NCBI GenBank assembly: GCA_003650975.1
Contig: QMSU01000061.1
Coordinates: forward strand, 1 to 6,401
Length of the DNA stretch: 6,401 nt
Source of the DNA: Thermoplasmata archaeon
GTDB taxonomy: Archaea; Thermoplasmatota; E2; UBA202; JdFR-43
Reading direction: 5' to 3'
The position numbers and the translations under genes are program-made. Positions 1 to 6,401 of this stretch are shown in pieces. Positions within the stretch are counted from its first letter, which is position 1, and every line of letters begins with the position of its first letter. Below the pieces are notes generated by a model. That model worked only from the letters and a program-made list of their open reading frames with translations. It had not been told where the DNA came from and searched no databases.

Positions 1-38
1 ATACAGACAAGAGGAGGCATTCTTTTTTGTGCAGCCAT
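1..38 (-). CDS. Possible 5' end of a gene running off the left edge
   Basis: On the minus strand an ATG at 38-36 opens a frame of 12 codons (MAAQKRMPPLVC) that is still open at the window edge. A GGAG at 46-43 lies 4 bases before the ATG, a reasonable Shine-Dalgarno spacing. The product cannot be recognised from so little. The start lies 128 bases downstream of the glycosyltransferase stop on the same strand, so it could be the next gene of that transcript or have its own promoter. An AT-rich TTATATTT-like stretch at 48-55 is too close to the ATG to be a normal TATA box. The plus strand is also open here in short frames, so this is a weak call. Confidence 0.25.
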   Translation of the reverse strand, partial: MAAQKRMPPLVC

Positions 39-166
39 CTTTCTCCAAAATATAACACATGATAGGTATTTGAAGATGCGGTATGCAGCATGTTGGAAAA
101 TTATTCTCCGGGAGGCTGCCTTCACCTCGGTAATATTTTCTCTCAAGCGGGTCTGGACTCGTTGAC

Positions 167-2170
167 TCAATTTCTGTTTCTCCCCGTGAAAGCCCGTTTG
201 AATGCCATGCCGTATACAAGCACATAGGTGAGGCCTGCGATTATGAACGCAATCAGCGGTGGCCTGAAAAATGGGCCAAGCTCGCGGCGGTGAATCTGCC
301 AGTGAATCCCGCAGTATGCGGCGAGAAAACCCATACCCACGAGCAGTGCCAGCAGGATGTAGGTAAGAATATCATATCTGCCCTCCCTTCTGAGATGATT
401 CAGTGCATGGGCGGACAGGATTGCGGCTGGCGGAAGAGCGGGAAGGAAATATCGCATATCCTCGTAGGGTATCTGCCCCACCCATGTCATCTGGATGTAA
501 AGAAGAAGTGTGGGGGCGGCCCAGAAAAACATCATCCACGCCCTTCTTTTCCTGAAATCCAGAAACATGCCGATGGGGGCAATGAAGAGCACAGGGAGCA
601 GGAGAAACAGCTGCGGAAGTATCCTGCCCACTGCATTGTGAAGCGAATCCCACGACGGGTGGAAGTATTCCTCAAACATGGTTTTTTCAGGCGTTTCAAT
701 GGTAATATTCCCGTTTTCCGTCCCCAGTCGGGTGCTCATCTGGTAACCACTGTTCAGGGGTCCGCCGAATAAATTGGTATTGTAAATGGCGAGGAGCGAA
801 CCCACCAGAATCAGACCCAGAACGAAAGCCAGAACAGGTAATGCATCCTTTTTCAGGGTATCCGTATACGATTTGCTTCTGATGAATCCAATGAGGATGT
901 AAGCAAGTGGCCCGAGAATGACCGTTACCGTGGAGTAGCGCATGGTGACCGCGAATGCCAGACTCAGGCCGCCGAAAAACCCCAAGAGCCCGTGAAAGAC
1001 GTTGTTATTCTTGCCCTCGCTTCTCTGCATGGACTCCACAAGGAGGGCAATGCCCGCCGTTGAAAATGCCATGGTGGCGTAATCTGCCATGCCCCGGGAA
1101 TACATCACTATCATTCCCAGGCCGGATGCCAGAACAAACATGGTTGCGAGAATCGCGGTTTTTTCGCCGTACAATCTCTTCGAAAGCATATATACCGATA
1201 TACTGGCCACAACACAGGAGAACATGGTAATCAGATGTACTGTGTGCGATAGCCAGAAGGGAATTATGAAATAGCAGTACCCGGGGGGCCAGCGGTTGGC
1301 AAGAACGTATTCTCCATCAACAGTGGTGATGACAGAGCCAGCCGGCGGCATAATGTTTTCCGTTTCTTTCACGGCAACCACATGGTACATCTTTTGTTGA
1401 ACCGGGATGGTGAGAGAGAAATTCCCATTTTCATCGGTTTCCCCGAGTGGCTCGCTGTTCTCCCAGTCAAACCCGGTGTAAATCTTCACATCCTTCAGGT
1501 TCCGATTGATATAATGGTCAACGTGGATATTCACCTCTGCACCGGCACCCCGCCAGCTTTTGAGCATCGCGGTTGCGATTATCGGATAGTTCAGGTTGGG
1601 GTAGTCCGTTGCGAAATTGATTTTGAGCGGTAAATCAGGGGTATATACCATCACGGTGTAAAATCCGGGCGGCACCTCGGCGGAAAATGCTCCGTTTTCA
1701 TCTGAAACACCATCCCACTGCAATCCTCTTCGTTCCTCCGTGATTTTTATCCTCATGCCAGAAATGCCCCCATTGTCGCCATCATACACACTAACTGTGA
1801 CATTCCTCGGTGTTACATCCCAGTACGGGGGTACATCGTTTCCCGACACCTCGACCCTCGCGAAGATGCATTTCTCAGGAGAGTCACCTATAAAGAAGTC
1901 CACCTGCTGAATCTTTTTCGGGCCAACCTCTTCCAGCGGAACGTATAATTTTCCTGTTGTGTAATATATCCAGGCCCAGCCGAAATAGCCATGTTCATCG
2001 GGTATTATTCCGCCGTTCCACATCCCCTGAGGGTGAGGCCCCTTCATCTCGCCAACAGGATAGGGGAATGAAAGCACGAATGCGGATGAGACCAGAAAGA
2101 GAACGATCAGGACGGTGAATACAAACCCGAAAGGATTTTTGACCGTCCCTGAGTTACCCAGATTTGCCAT
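167..2170 (-). CDS. GT-C-type membrane glycosyltransferase with two beta-domain inserts in its first outer loop
   Basis: Likely a polytopic glycosyltransferase of the GT-C fold (PMT/ArnT/AglB-like superfamily), which moves a sugar from a polyprenyl-phosphate carrier to an acceptor on the outer face of the membrane. Numbered from the ATG at 2170 (667 residues), helix 1 spans about 14-35. It is followed by PDEHGYFGWAWIYY with Asp58-Glu59, matching the acidic catalytic motif at the start of GT-C loop 1. Two similar beta domains follow at about 122-178 and 211-269, each with a (S/T)DENG-x-F turn typical of carboxypeptidase-regulatory-like folds. The GT-C core resumes at PPGY (295-298). It continues with SRGMAD (358-363), YNTNLFGGPLNSGY (463-476), RYFLPALPP (573-581) and roughly eight further helices. 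The frame also allows GTG at 2176 or TTG at 2179. ATG is preferred because a TATA-like box predicts transcription starting near 2174, giving an almost leaderless message. The donor and acceptor are unknown. Fold confidence is good; exact activity is inferred. Confidence 0.8.
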   Translation of the reverse strand: MANLGNSGTVKNPFGFVFTVLIVLFLVSSAFVLSFPYPVGEMKGPHPQGMWNGGIIPDEHGYFGWAWIYYTTGKLYVPLEEVGPKKIQQVDFFIGDSPEKCIFARVEVSGNDVPPYWDVTPRNVTVSVYDGDNGGISGMRIKITEERRGLQWDGVSDENGAFSAEVPPGFYTVMVYTPDLPLKINFATDYPNLNYPIIATAMLKSWRGAGAEVNIHVDHYINRNLKDVKIYTGFDWENSEPLGETDENGNFSLTIPVQQKMYHVVAVKETENIMPPAGSVITTVDGEYVLANRWPPGYCYFIIPFWLSHTVHLITMFSCVVASISVYMLSKRLYGEKTAILATMFVLASGLGMIVMYSRGMADYATMAFSTAGIALLVESMQRSEGKNNNVFHGLLGFFGGLSLAFAVTMRYSTVTVILGPLAYILIGFIRSKSYTDTLKKDALPVLAFVLGLILVGSLLAIYNTNLFGGPLNSGYQMSTRLGTENGNITIETPEKTMFEEYFHPSWDSLHNAVGRILPQLFLLLPVLFIAPIGMFLDFRKRRAWMMFFWAAPTLLLYIQMTWVGQIPYEDMRYFLPALPPAAILSAHALNHLRREGRYDILTYILLALLVGMGFLAAYCGIHWQIHRRELGPFFRPPLIAFIIAGLTYVLVYGMAFKRAFTGRNRN

Positions 2171-2196
2171 ACACACCAATAAGAATAAGAGAAGAG

Positions 2197-2204
2197 ATTA
2201 TATG
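2197..2204 (-). promoter_or_regulatory. TATA-like box for the membrane glycosyltransferase gene
   Basis: On the minus strand this reads CATATAAT and is preceded by a purine-rich AAAAAGAA stretch resembling an archaeal BRE. Its centre is about 30 bases from the ATG at 2170. With the usual archaeal spacing of 26-27 bases, transcription would start near 2174, only a few bases before the ATG. No Shine-Dalgarno stronger than GGTG lies upstream, consistent with leaderless translation. The box lies in the 104-base gap after tldE, so this gene probably has its own promoter rather than depending on the tldD-tldE transcript. Confidence 0.55.
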
Positions 2205-2274
2205 TTCTTTTTGTCACTATTATCCCACCCCTGTACGCCGCTGTTAAGTGGATGCCATTCATCTCTGTGAATAT

Positions 2275-3534
2275 TCACGCCGTGGTTATTCTCACATCCT
2301 TGACCAGTGTATACGGACAGAACACCGGATTTTCCACCTCCCACCAGTAAATCTGTTCGAAATCCTTTGAGAGCATGGTTATGTTTTTCATCATTCTCTC
2401 AAGATTATCGCTTATTCGCATGCCCTTCACTGCATGAAGGATTTTTCCATTCTTTATCCGAAGTGCCACGTCCCGCGCCACGGTGGAAAAATCACCCTTC
2501 TGGTAATTCTGAAACCGGGTATACCACACATTTGTAATGAGCAATCCGTCTCTCACCTGTTCAATCATCTCCTCCCGGGTGCTGTCGCCTTTTGCCACCA
2601 CGGTGTTCCACGGGTGGGGTGCCACAATGCCGGCATTGGCGGTTGTGCTTGTTCCATGCGTGGCTGCGGTGGTGCCGTTGTGAAGGTAGGTGCGTAGCAC
2701 GCCATCTTCAACCAGCACGGTCTTTTGTGTTGCCACACCCTCCTCATCACATTTTCTCGAGAACAGTCCATCTTTTTCTATGCCACTATCATATATCGTG
2801 ACATTTTCATCTGCCACCTGTTTCCCCACCTTTTCTGCAAGAAAGGAATAGCCGGCATCAACGGCAAATGCAGATACAAACCCTGCAAAATAAGAGATGA
2901 AATCAGCGAATGCGAGAGGCGAAAATATCACATCGTATGTTCCCGGCTCTGCCTTTTTCACCTCCCGGGGCGCATTCATGTACTTGCCGGCATCTCTTGC
3001 TGCATGCCCGTCAATGTGATTGAGCATTCTCGAGCAGCTGACCGCATGGGCCGAGTTGTTACCTCTGAATGTGCGGATGGAGAGATGTGCCATGCTGTTT
3101 TTGTCGCCACAGCAGACACCGTTTGAATTACAGACTGTATCTTTTGTGATACTGGCGTAGAGTATGCCTGCCACCTCCTCCCCGTATTCCAGCGCGGTGT
3201 GTATTGCGGTTTCCACCTTCTCCACCATGCATTCCTCGTCTGTGGCGCTGCCGTCGAATAATTTATGATCCACATAATCGGTACCCTTACCGATGGTGAA
3301 CGGGGAAGGGGCCAGATGTTTCATCATCCTCTCTGCCTTTTTTACTGCCTGCACGAGTTTTTCATCATCTGGATTTTCAATGGAAAAACTGAGCATTTTC
3401 CCTTTGCGGTACAGCACCAGTTTTATCGTTCTGTCCTTCCATTCCTTTATGACGTCTATTTCATTCCGGTAAAACTTCACCTGCCTGCTCTCCGTCTCGC
3501 TTTCAATCATCACAAAAGCATCGAATTTCTCCAA
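2275..3534 (-). CDS. tldE: TldE/PmbA-family peptidase subunit (non-zinc partner of TldD)
   Basis: The 419-residue product fits the PmbA/TldE branch of the U62 family, whose members are about 440 residues. In studied bacteria TldE pairs with TldD to form a cytoplasmic metallopeptidase that degrades unfolded peptides and, in Escherichia coli, matures microcin B17 and helps degrade the CcdA antitoxin. Family signs are an N-terminal ES-x4-RQVKFYRNEI strand region, PGTYDVIFSPLAFADF (197-212), CDEEGVATQKTVLVEDGVL (262-280), HNGTTAATHGTSTTANAG (285-302), and a PVFCPYTLVKDVRI tail. There is no HExxxH motif, as expected for TldE, so the zinc site is supplied by TldD. The gene starts 8 bases after the tldD stop, so translation is probably coupled. 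The start is TTG: no ATG or GTG lies in frame upstream within the gap, and the next candidates, GTG and ATG at codons 8 and 9, would cut into the first conserved strand. Cys135, Cys141 and Cys142 form an unusual cluster. Confidence 0.9.
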   Translation of the reverse strand: MEKFDAFVMIESETESRQVKFYRNEIDVIKEWKDRTIKLVLYRKGKMLSFSIENPDDEKLVQAVKKAERMMKHLAPSPFTIGKGTDYVDHKLFDGSATDEECMVEKVETAIHTALEYGEEVAGILYASITKDTVCNSNGVCCGDKNSMAHLSIRTFRGNNSAHAVSCSRMLNHIDGHAARDAGKYMNAPREVKKAEPGTYDVIFSPLAFADFISYFAGFVSAFAVDAGYSFLAEKVGKQVADENVTIYDSGIEKDGLFSRKCDEEGVATQKTVLVEDGVLRTYLHNGTTAATHGTSTTANAGIVAPHPWNTVVAKGDSTREEMIEQVRDGLLITNVWYTRFQNYQKGDFSTVARDVALRIKNGKILHAVKGMRISDNLERMMKNITMLSKDFEQIYWWEVENPVFCPYTLVKDVRITTA

Positions 3535-3542
3535 GAGTGATG

Positions 3543-4901
3543 CTATCTTATTACCATATCCCTCAATCGTAGGTCCACACCTCCTGTTGACACTTCTATT
3601 CCCTGCATGGGGTCACCCTTCCCACACGTCGCAGGATAAAAGGAAAGTTCTTTTCCGGCAGCATCTACTTTCCGGTAAAAATCAAATGTTGATATCTCTA
3701 TGGCGGGGTGGGTGGCGATGCCGCCAATTTCCCCGTTTTTAATAAGGTATGCCTCCTCGCCTACATACTTCTGGTTGACCCGTCGGTCGTCAATGTTCCA
3801 CTCCATGAAAGTGACCATATACACCCCTTCTTTCACATCCTCAATGAGCTCTTCCAGTGAGTGGTCACCCGGGGCAAAGTAGGTGTTCGCCATGCGCACG
3901 ATGGGTTCCTTTCCGTAGGTTGCCCGTGCCGATGCGTTGCTGTTGCAATGCATCTCATATGCGGTCTCACGGTTGTGCAGAAACTCGTTTACGATGCCGT
4001 TTTTAATCAACACCCGCTCCCGTGCCTTCACTCCTTCATCGTCGTATCGGTAATATCCATAGGTATTCGGCAGCGCTGGGTTGTCCACCACTGTGACACA
4101 TTCAGCGGCAAGTTGCTCCCCGATGAGTGACTCGGTGGCATATGATTTTCCTGCCTGTGCCGCCTCCCTTCCCAGAATGCGGTCTGCCTCGAAGGGGTGT
4201 CCGCAGCTTTCGTGGGCAATAAGGCCGGTGATAAAGGGTGCGAGAACAATATCACCTCTCGATGGAGGTTTCTCGCCCTTCCTTATCAGGTCATGCAGAA
4301 ATGATGCATCATGCCGGAGGTACTCATCTGCGCGCCATTTTTCGGTGAATTCCCAGCCGCCCGTATTGCCGAATTCCCGGTGCATCTGTTCCACCTTCCC
4401 GTCAGAGACAGTGAGCAGGTAGTGGAGATAGATTTTCGGCATGCTGGTGTGAATTGCGGCTCCATCGGTATTCATGTAGAGTTTTTCGGTCATCTCATCG
4501 GCATATGAAAATACCCGCTGGTGAGCCGTTACCTGCGAATCGAGATTCTTGATGAAGGCGATCTTTTCGTCAATTTCAGGAAAGTTCCCCGTTATTTCGT
4601 CCCGCGCCTGATGGGCCTTTTCCTCGCTCATGCCTGTGATTCCCCGGTGAAGCCGTGCCATTCGCTCCGCCCTCTCCACCCCTCTTCGTATCTCCTCCCT
4701 GGTGAGGATGTTTGAAAAGTAAAATCCGGAACCTCCGTCAATGACCCGGAGTGAAAAGCCGGAGGTCTCATAAAAACCGCTTTCCTTGAGCATGCCGTTG
4801 ACGAACACCACTTCCTCTCCGCCTGTTTTCTCAATCCTTATTTCCATGTATCGCGCCGTTGAAAGCTGCAGGGCATAGACGGCCAGGTCCTCATCAATCA
4901 C
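3543..4901 (-). CDS. tldD: TldD-family zinc metallopeptidase, catalytic subunit
   Basis: A 452-residue U62-family peptidase, close to the usual 450-480. It is the zinc-bearing subunit that works with TldE in the cytoplasm to cleave unfolded or short peptides. The diagnostic HExxxH motif is intact as HESCGH at 230-235, within GLIAHESCGHPFEADR. The third zinc ligand expected from TldD structures is present as Cys426 in TCGKGDP near the C-terminus. Other conserved blocks are YDDEGVKARERVLIKNGIV and the HPAIEISTFDFYRKVDAAG region. All the catalytic parts are present, so an active enzyme is expected. The start is GTG at 4901. An in-frame TGA lies only four codons upstream (4913-4911), and no other start fits the N-terminal family region. 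No Shine-Dalgarno precedes it, so translation is probably leaderless or nearly so. It is first in an operon with tldE. The biological substrate cannot be read from the window; no peptide-toxin or microcin gene is nearby. Confidence 0.94.
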   Translation of the reverse strand: MIDEDLAVYALQLSTARYMEIRIEKTGGEEVVFVNGMLKESGFYETSGFSLRVIDGGSGFYFSNILTREEIRRGVERAERMARLHRGITGMSEEKAHQARDEITGNFPEIDEKIAFIKNLDSQVTAHQRVFSYADEMTEKLYMNTDGAAIHTSMPKIYLHYLLTVSDGKVEQMHREFGNTGGWEFTEKWRADEYLRHDASFLHDLIRKGEKPPSRGDIVLAPFITGLIAHESCGHPFEADRILGREAAQAGKSYATESLIGEQLAAECVTVVDNPALPNTYGYYRYDDEGVKARERVLIKNGIVNEFLHNRETAYEMHCNSNASARATYGKEPIVRMANTYFAPGDHSLEELIEDVKEGVYMVTFMEWNIDDRRVNQKYVGEEAYLIKNGEIGGIATHPAIEISTFDFYRKVDAAGKELSFYPATCGKGDPMQGIEVSTGGVDLRLRDMVIR

Positions 4902-5026
4902 GATGGTAAATCATTTTCAGCATTAGACATTTTCTGTTGTTGCTCTCTTTTTGAAATGCAGACAACTGTGGAGCACATGCGAGAACGTGCGGTGCCCTTC
5001 TGTTTCATTCAATTTTTGAAAAAACG

Positions 5027-5034
5027 TTTATTAA
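5027..5034 (+). promoter_or_regulatory. TATA-like box for the C25 peptidase gene
   Basis: TTTATTAA is preceded by an A-rich GAAAAAACG run resembling an archaeal BRE. With normal spacing transcription would begin near 5056, just before the ribosome binding site, giving a leader of about 10 bases. A second AT-rich stretch at 5046-5055 is too close to the start codon to be the main TATA box. Confidence 0.45.
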
Positions 5035-5056
5035 TGCATGCTGCTTTATTATAATT

Positions 5057-5062
5057 GAGGTG
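5057..5062 (+). promoter_or_regulatory. Strong Shine-Dalgarno fixing the C25 peptidase start
   Basis: GAGGTG, complementary to the 16S rRNA 3' end, lies 4 bases before the ATG at 5067. It settles the start codon and contrasts with the other complete genes here, which have no comparable site. Confidence 0.75.
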
Positions 5063-5066
5063 AAAC

Positions 5067-6401
5067 ATGAAAGGAAAAAGCGTAATGGTGGCTGTTATTG
5101 TGATGTTGTTTGTGGGGACATCCACACTGGCCGGTGTCCACACTCCGGTATTCCAAAGGAATGAACAGATGCAGAGGGAATCAACGGTACTCTCCTTCGA
5201 TGCCCCGTCCATTCACATAGAGGAAAACCATATGTATTCGGTGATAGAGGCAAACGGCGATATGGAATATCTCATGCAGGAGGGCGCTCCGATAGTTCCC
5301 TACAAAACAGCGGTACTGACATTTCCTGCAGGAACAAAAATTGAGCATGTGGAAGCAACGCCTTCAGCGGTGCATACGATGCATCTGGAAAAACCACTTC
5401 AGCGAGCACCGGAGCCACTGATATACGGTGCCGAATACCATCAGGTGGATGCGGTAAAAGGTATTGTCCACCGGGAAACTGAACTCTATCCATCGGACTG
5501 GATTTCATATCACATCGGTGCTGGGATACGGGACGGCACACACGTCATAATTCTCTCGATTCAGTTCTACCCCGTGCGATACCTGCCGTCCGCAAACGAG
5601 ATTTATCATGTCACCGAAATTGATGTTGATATAACCTATGAGCTGCCTTCCCGGCCGCTCTTCACCAACGATGCCTATGACATGGTCATTATTGCACCAT
5701 CGGCATTCAGCGATACACTGCAACCTCTGGTTGACCGCAAGGAACAATATGGCATTGCGACCAAGCTGGTAACCCTGGACGAAATCTACGACGGAGCATA
5801 TTTCCCGGTGCAGGGAAGGGATGATGCGGAGAAGGTGAAATATTTCATCAAGGATGCCATCGAGGAGTGGGGAATACAGTACGTCATGCTCGTGGGCGGA
5901 AGAGAGAGAGGGGCGAAACTGCAGTGGTGGTGCCCGGTGAGATACACCAATCTGGATGCAGGTGACGGTGACAAACAGTTTTTGAGCGATCTGTATTTCT
6001 CCGATATCTACAAATATGAGGATGGCGAACTGGTATTCGAAGACTGGGATGGCAACGGCAACGGCATTTTTGGGGAGTGGAACTACAAGGGAAAGGACAC
6101 CCTGGATATGTATCCCGACGTGTACATCGGCAGGCTGGCATGCAGAACTCTTCAGGAACTCACAATCGTGGTGCAGAAGATACTGGTGTATGAGGCCACC
6201 GCACATGAGGGAACCTGGTCAAAGAAATACGTGGGTATTGGCGGCGACACCTTCCCGGGCGACCAGTGGTATGACGGCGAGGAGAGTGTTTCCAAGGTGA
6301 TGGAGTATCTTGATCCGCTCGGATATGAATGCACCCCACTGTTCACCTCAGATGGCTCGCTTTCCAGCGGGGGAGATATTATTGATGCCATCAATGAGGG
6401 A
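5067..6401 (+). CDS. Secreted C25-family (gingipain-like) cysteine peptidase, 5' part only
   Basis: The frame is open from ATG 5067 to the window end: 445 codons with no stop. Residues 1-22 look like a signal peptide: basic MKGK, a hydrophobic core, and a likely cut near TLA-G. Residues about 45-195 resemble the C25 propeptide, including EGAPIVPYKTAVLTFPAG (72-89). The peptidase domain begins near YDMVIIAPSAF (204-214). It continues through a Rossmann/caspase-like strand YVMLVGG (272-278), SDIYKYEDG (312-320), an acidic loop DWDGNGNGIFGEW (326-338), and YPDVYIGRLACRT (349-361), the classic C25 PDvyxGR block. The acidic loop follows an EF-hand-like D-x-D-x-N-x-N pattern and probably binds calcium. 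The sequence stops at IIDAINEG, where family members are about to reach the catalytic GHG histidine and the later cysteine. Activity therefore cannot be judged. The likely role is digestion of extracellular protein for peptide uptake. Identity as C25-like is fairly secure; an inactive homologue cannot be excluded. Confidence 0.85.
   Translation, partial: MKGKSVMVAVIVMLFVGTSTLAGVHTPVFQRNEQMQRESTVLSFDAPSIHIEENHMYSVIEANGDMEYLMQEGAPIVPYKTAVLTFPAGTKIEHVEATPSAVHTMHLEKPLQRAPEPLIYGAEYHQVDAVKGIVHRETELYPSDWISYHIGAGIRDGTHVIILSIQFYPVRYLPSANEIYHVTEIDVDITYELPSRPLFTNDAYDMVIIAPSAFSDTLQPLVDRKEQYGIATKLVTLDEIYDGAYFPVQGRDDAEKVKYFIKDAIEEWGIQYVMLVGGRERGAKLQWWCPVRYTNLDAGDGDKQFLSDLYFSDIYKYEDGELVFEDWDGNGNGIFGEWNYKGKDTLDMYPDVYIGRLACRTLQELTIVVQKILVYEATAHEGTWSKKYVGIGGDTFPGDQWYDGEESVSKVMEYLDPLGYECTPLFTSDGSLSSGGDIIDAINEG

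Larger units (their letters stand above)
4902..5066. promoter_or_regulatory. Divergent intergenic region between tldD and the C25 peptidase gene
   Basis: This 165-base gap separates two genes that point away from each other, so it must hold both promoters. The rightward promoter is visible (TATA-like box and ribosome binding site, listed separately). The leftward tldD promoter is not obvious: about 26 bases upstream of its GTG there is only a weak TCTAATGC, and no Shine-Dalgarno is seen. No convincing inverted repeat that would serve as a shared operator was found by eye. Confidence 0.6.

Noticed and set aside
1..165. Plus-strand frame open from the left edge to a TGA at 163-165, possibly the tail of a convergent gene
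   Set aside because: The roughly 54 codons show no family resemblance, and other plus frames also stay open for short distances here. It cannot be told from chance without the sequence to the left.
290..772. A 160-codon plus-strand open frame opposite the glycosyltransferase gene
   Set aside because: It lies wholly antisense to a long gene with clear membrane helices and motifs; its translation is rich in His, Cys and Pro with no recognisable domain, typical of a shadow frame.
2267..2278. Perfect 12-base palindrome GTGAATATTCAC overlapping the tldE stop codon, considered as a terminator or operator
   Set aside because: About one or two perfect 12-base palindromes are expected by chance in a window this size. 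It has no loop and no following T-run, so it does not support a terminator.
4902..5066. A minus-strand frame (5212-5009) crossing the start of the C25 gene and its promoter
   Set aside because: It overlaps the Shine-Dalgarno, signal peptide region and TATA-like box of the plus-strand gene and has no recognisable features of its own.
5505..6206. A 233-codon minus-strand open frame opposite the C25 peptidase gene
   Set aside because: The plus strand here carries the PDVYIGR block and other C25 features with a strong Shine-Dalgarno start. The antisense frame shows no known motif and no start signal.

Overview
The window looks archaeal and most likely comes from a Thermoplasmata-type lineage. 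Three things point that way. A TATA-like box sits about 26 bases upstream of the expected transcription start of the membrane protein gene, and another lies upstream of the peptidase gene. Three of the four main genes start without a Shine-Dalgarno (two on GTG or TTG). The gene content also fits: a multi-membrane GT-C glycosyltransferase, a TldD/TldE pair, and a secreted C25 (gingipain-like) peptidase of the kind known from protein-degrading sediment Thermoplasmata. The lineage is an inference; no rRNA or other marker gene is present.

Layout from left to right. Bases 1-166 hold no secure gene; a minus-strand ATG at 36-38 with a GGAG before it may begin a gene that leaves the window on the left. 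Bases 167-2170 (minus) encode a GT-C-type integral membrane glycosyltransferase whose first extracellular loop carries two carboxypeptidase-regulatory-like beta domains. Bases 2171-2274 hold its own promoter, with a TATA-like box at 2197-2204. Bases 2275-3534 (minus) encode the TldE/PmbA subunit and 3543-4901 (minus) the TldD subunit. These two are 8 bases apart, in the order tldD then tldE, and surely form one operon. Bases 4902-5066 are a divergent intergenic region. From 5067 to the right edge (plus) lies the first 445 codons of a secreted C25-family cysteine peptidase, cut off just before the catalytic His and Cys are expected.

How the genes fit together: TldD and TldE form a cytoplasmic heteromeric zinc peptidase that acts on unfolded peptides. 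The divergently transcribed C25 protein is exported and probably digests extracellular protein. The glycosyltransferase probably moves a sugar from a lipid carrier to an outer-surface acceptor. A combined peptide-use and cell-surface theme is possible, but the sequence proves a functional link only for TldD and TldE. I found no RNA gene, CRISPR array, mobile element or long repeat, and no clearly new system. The most unusual item is the tandem beta-domain insertion in the glycosyltransferase.
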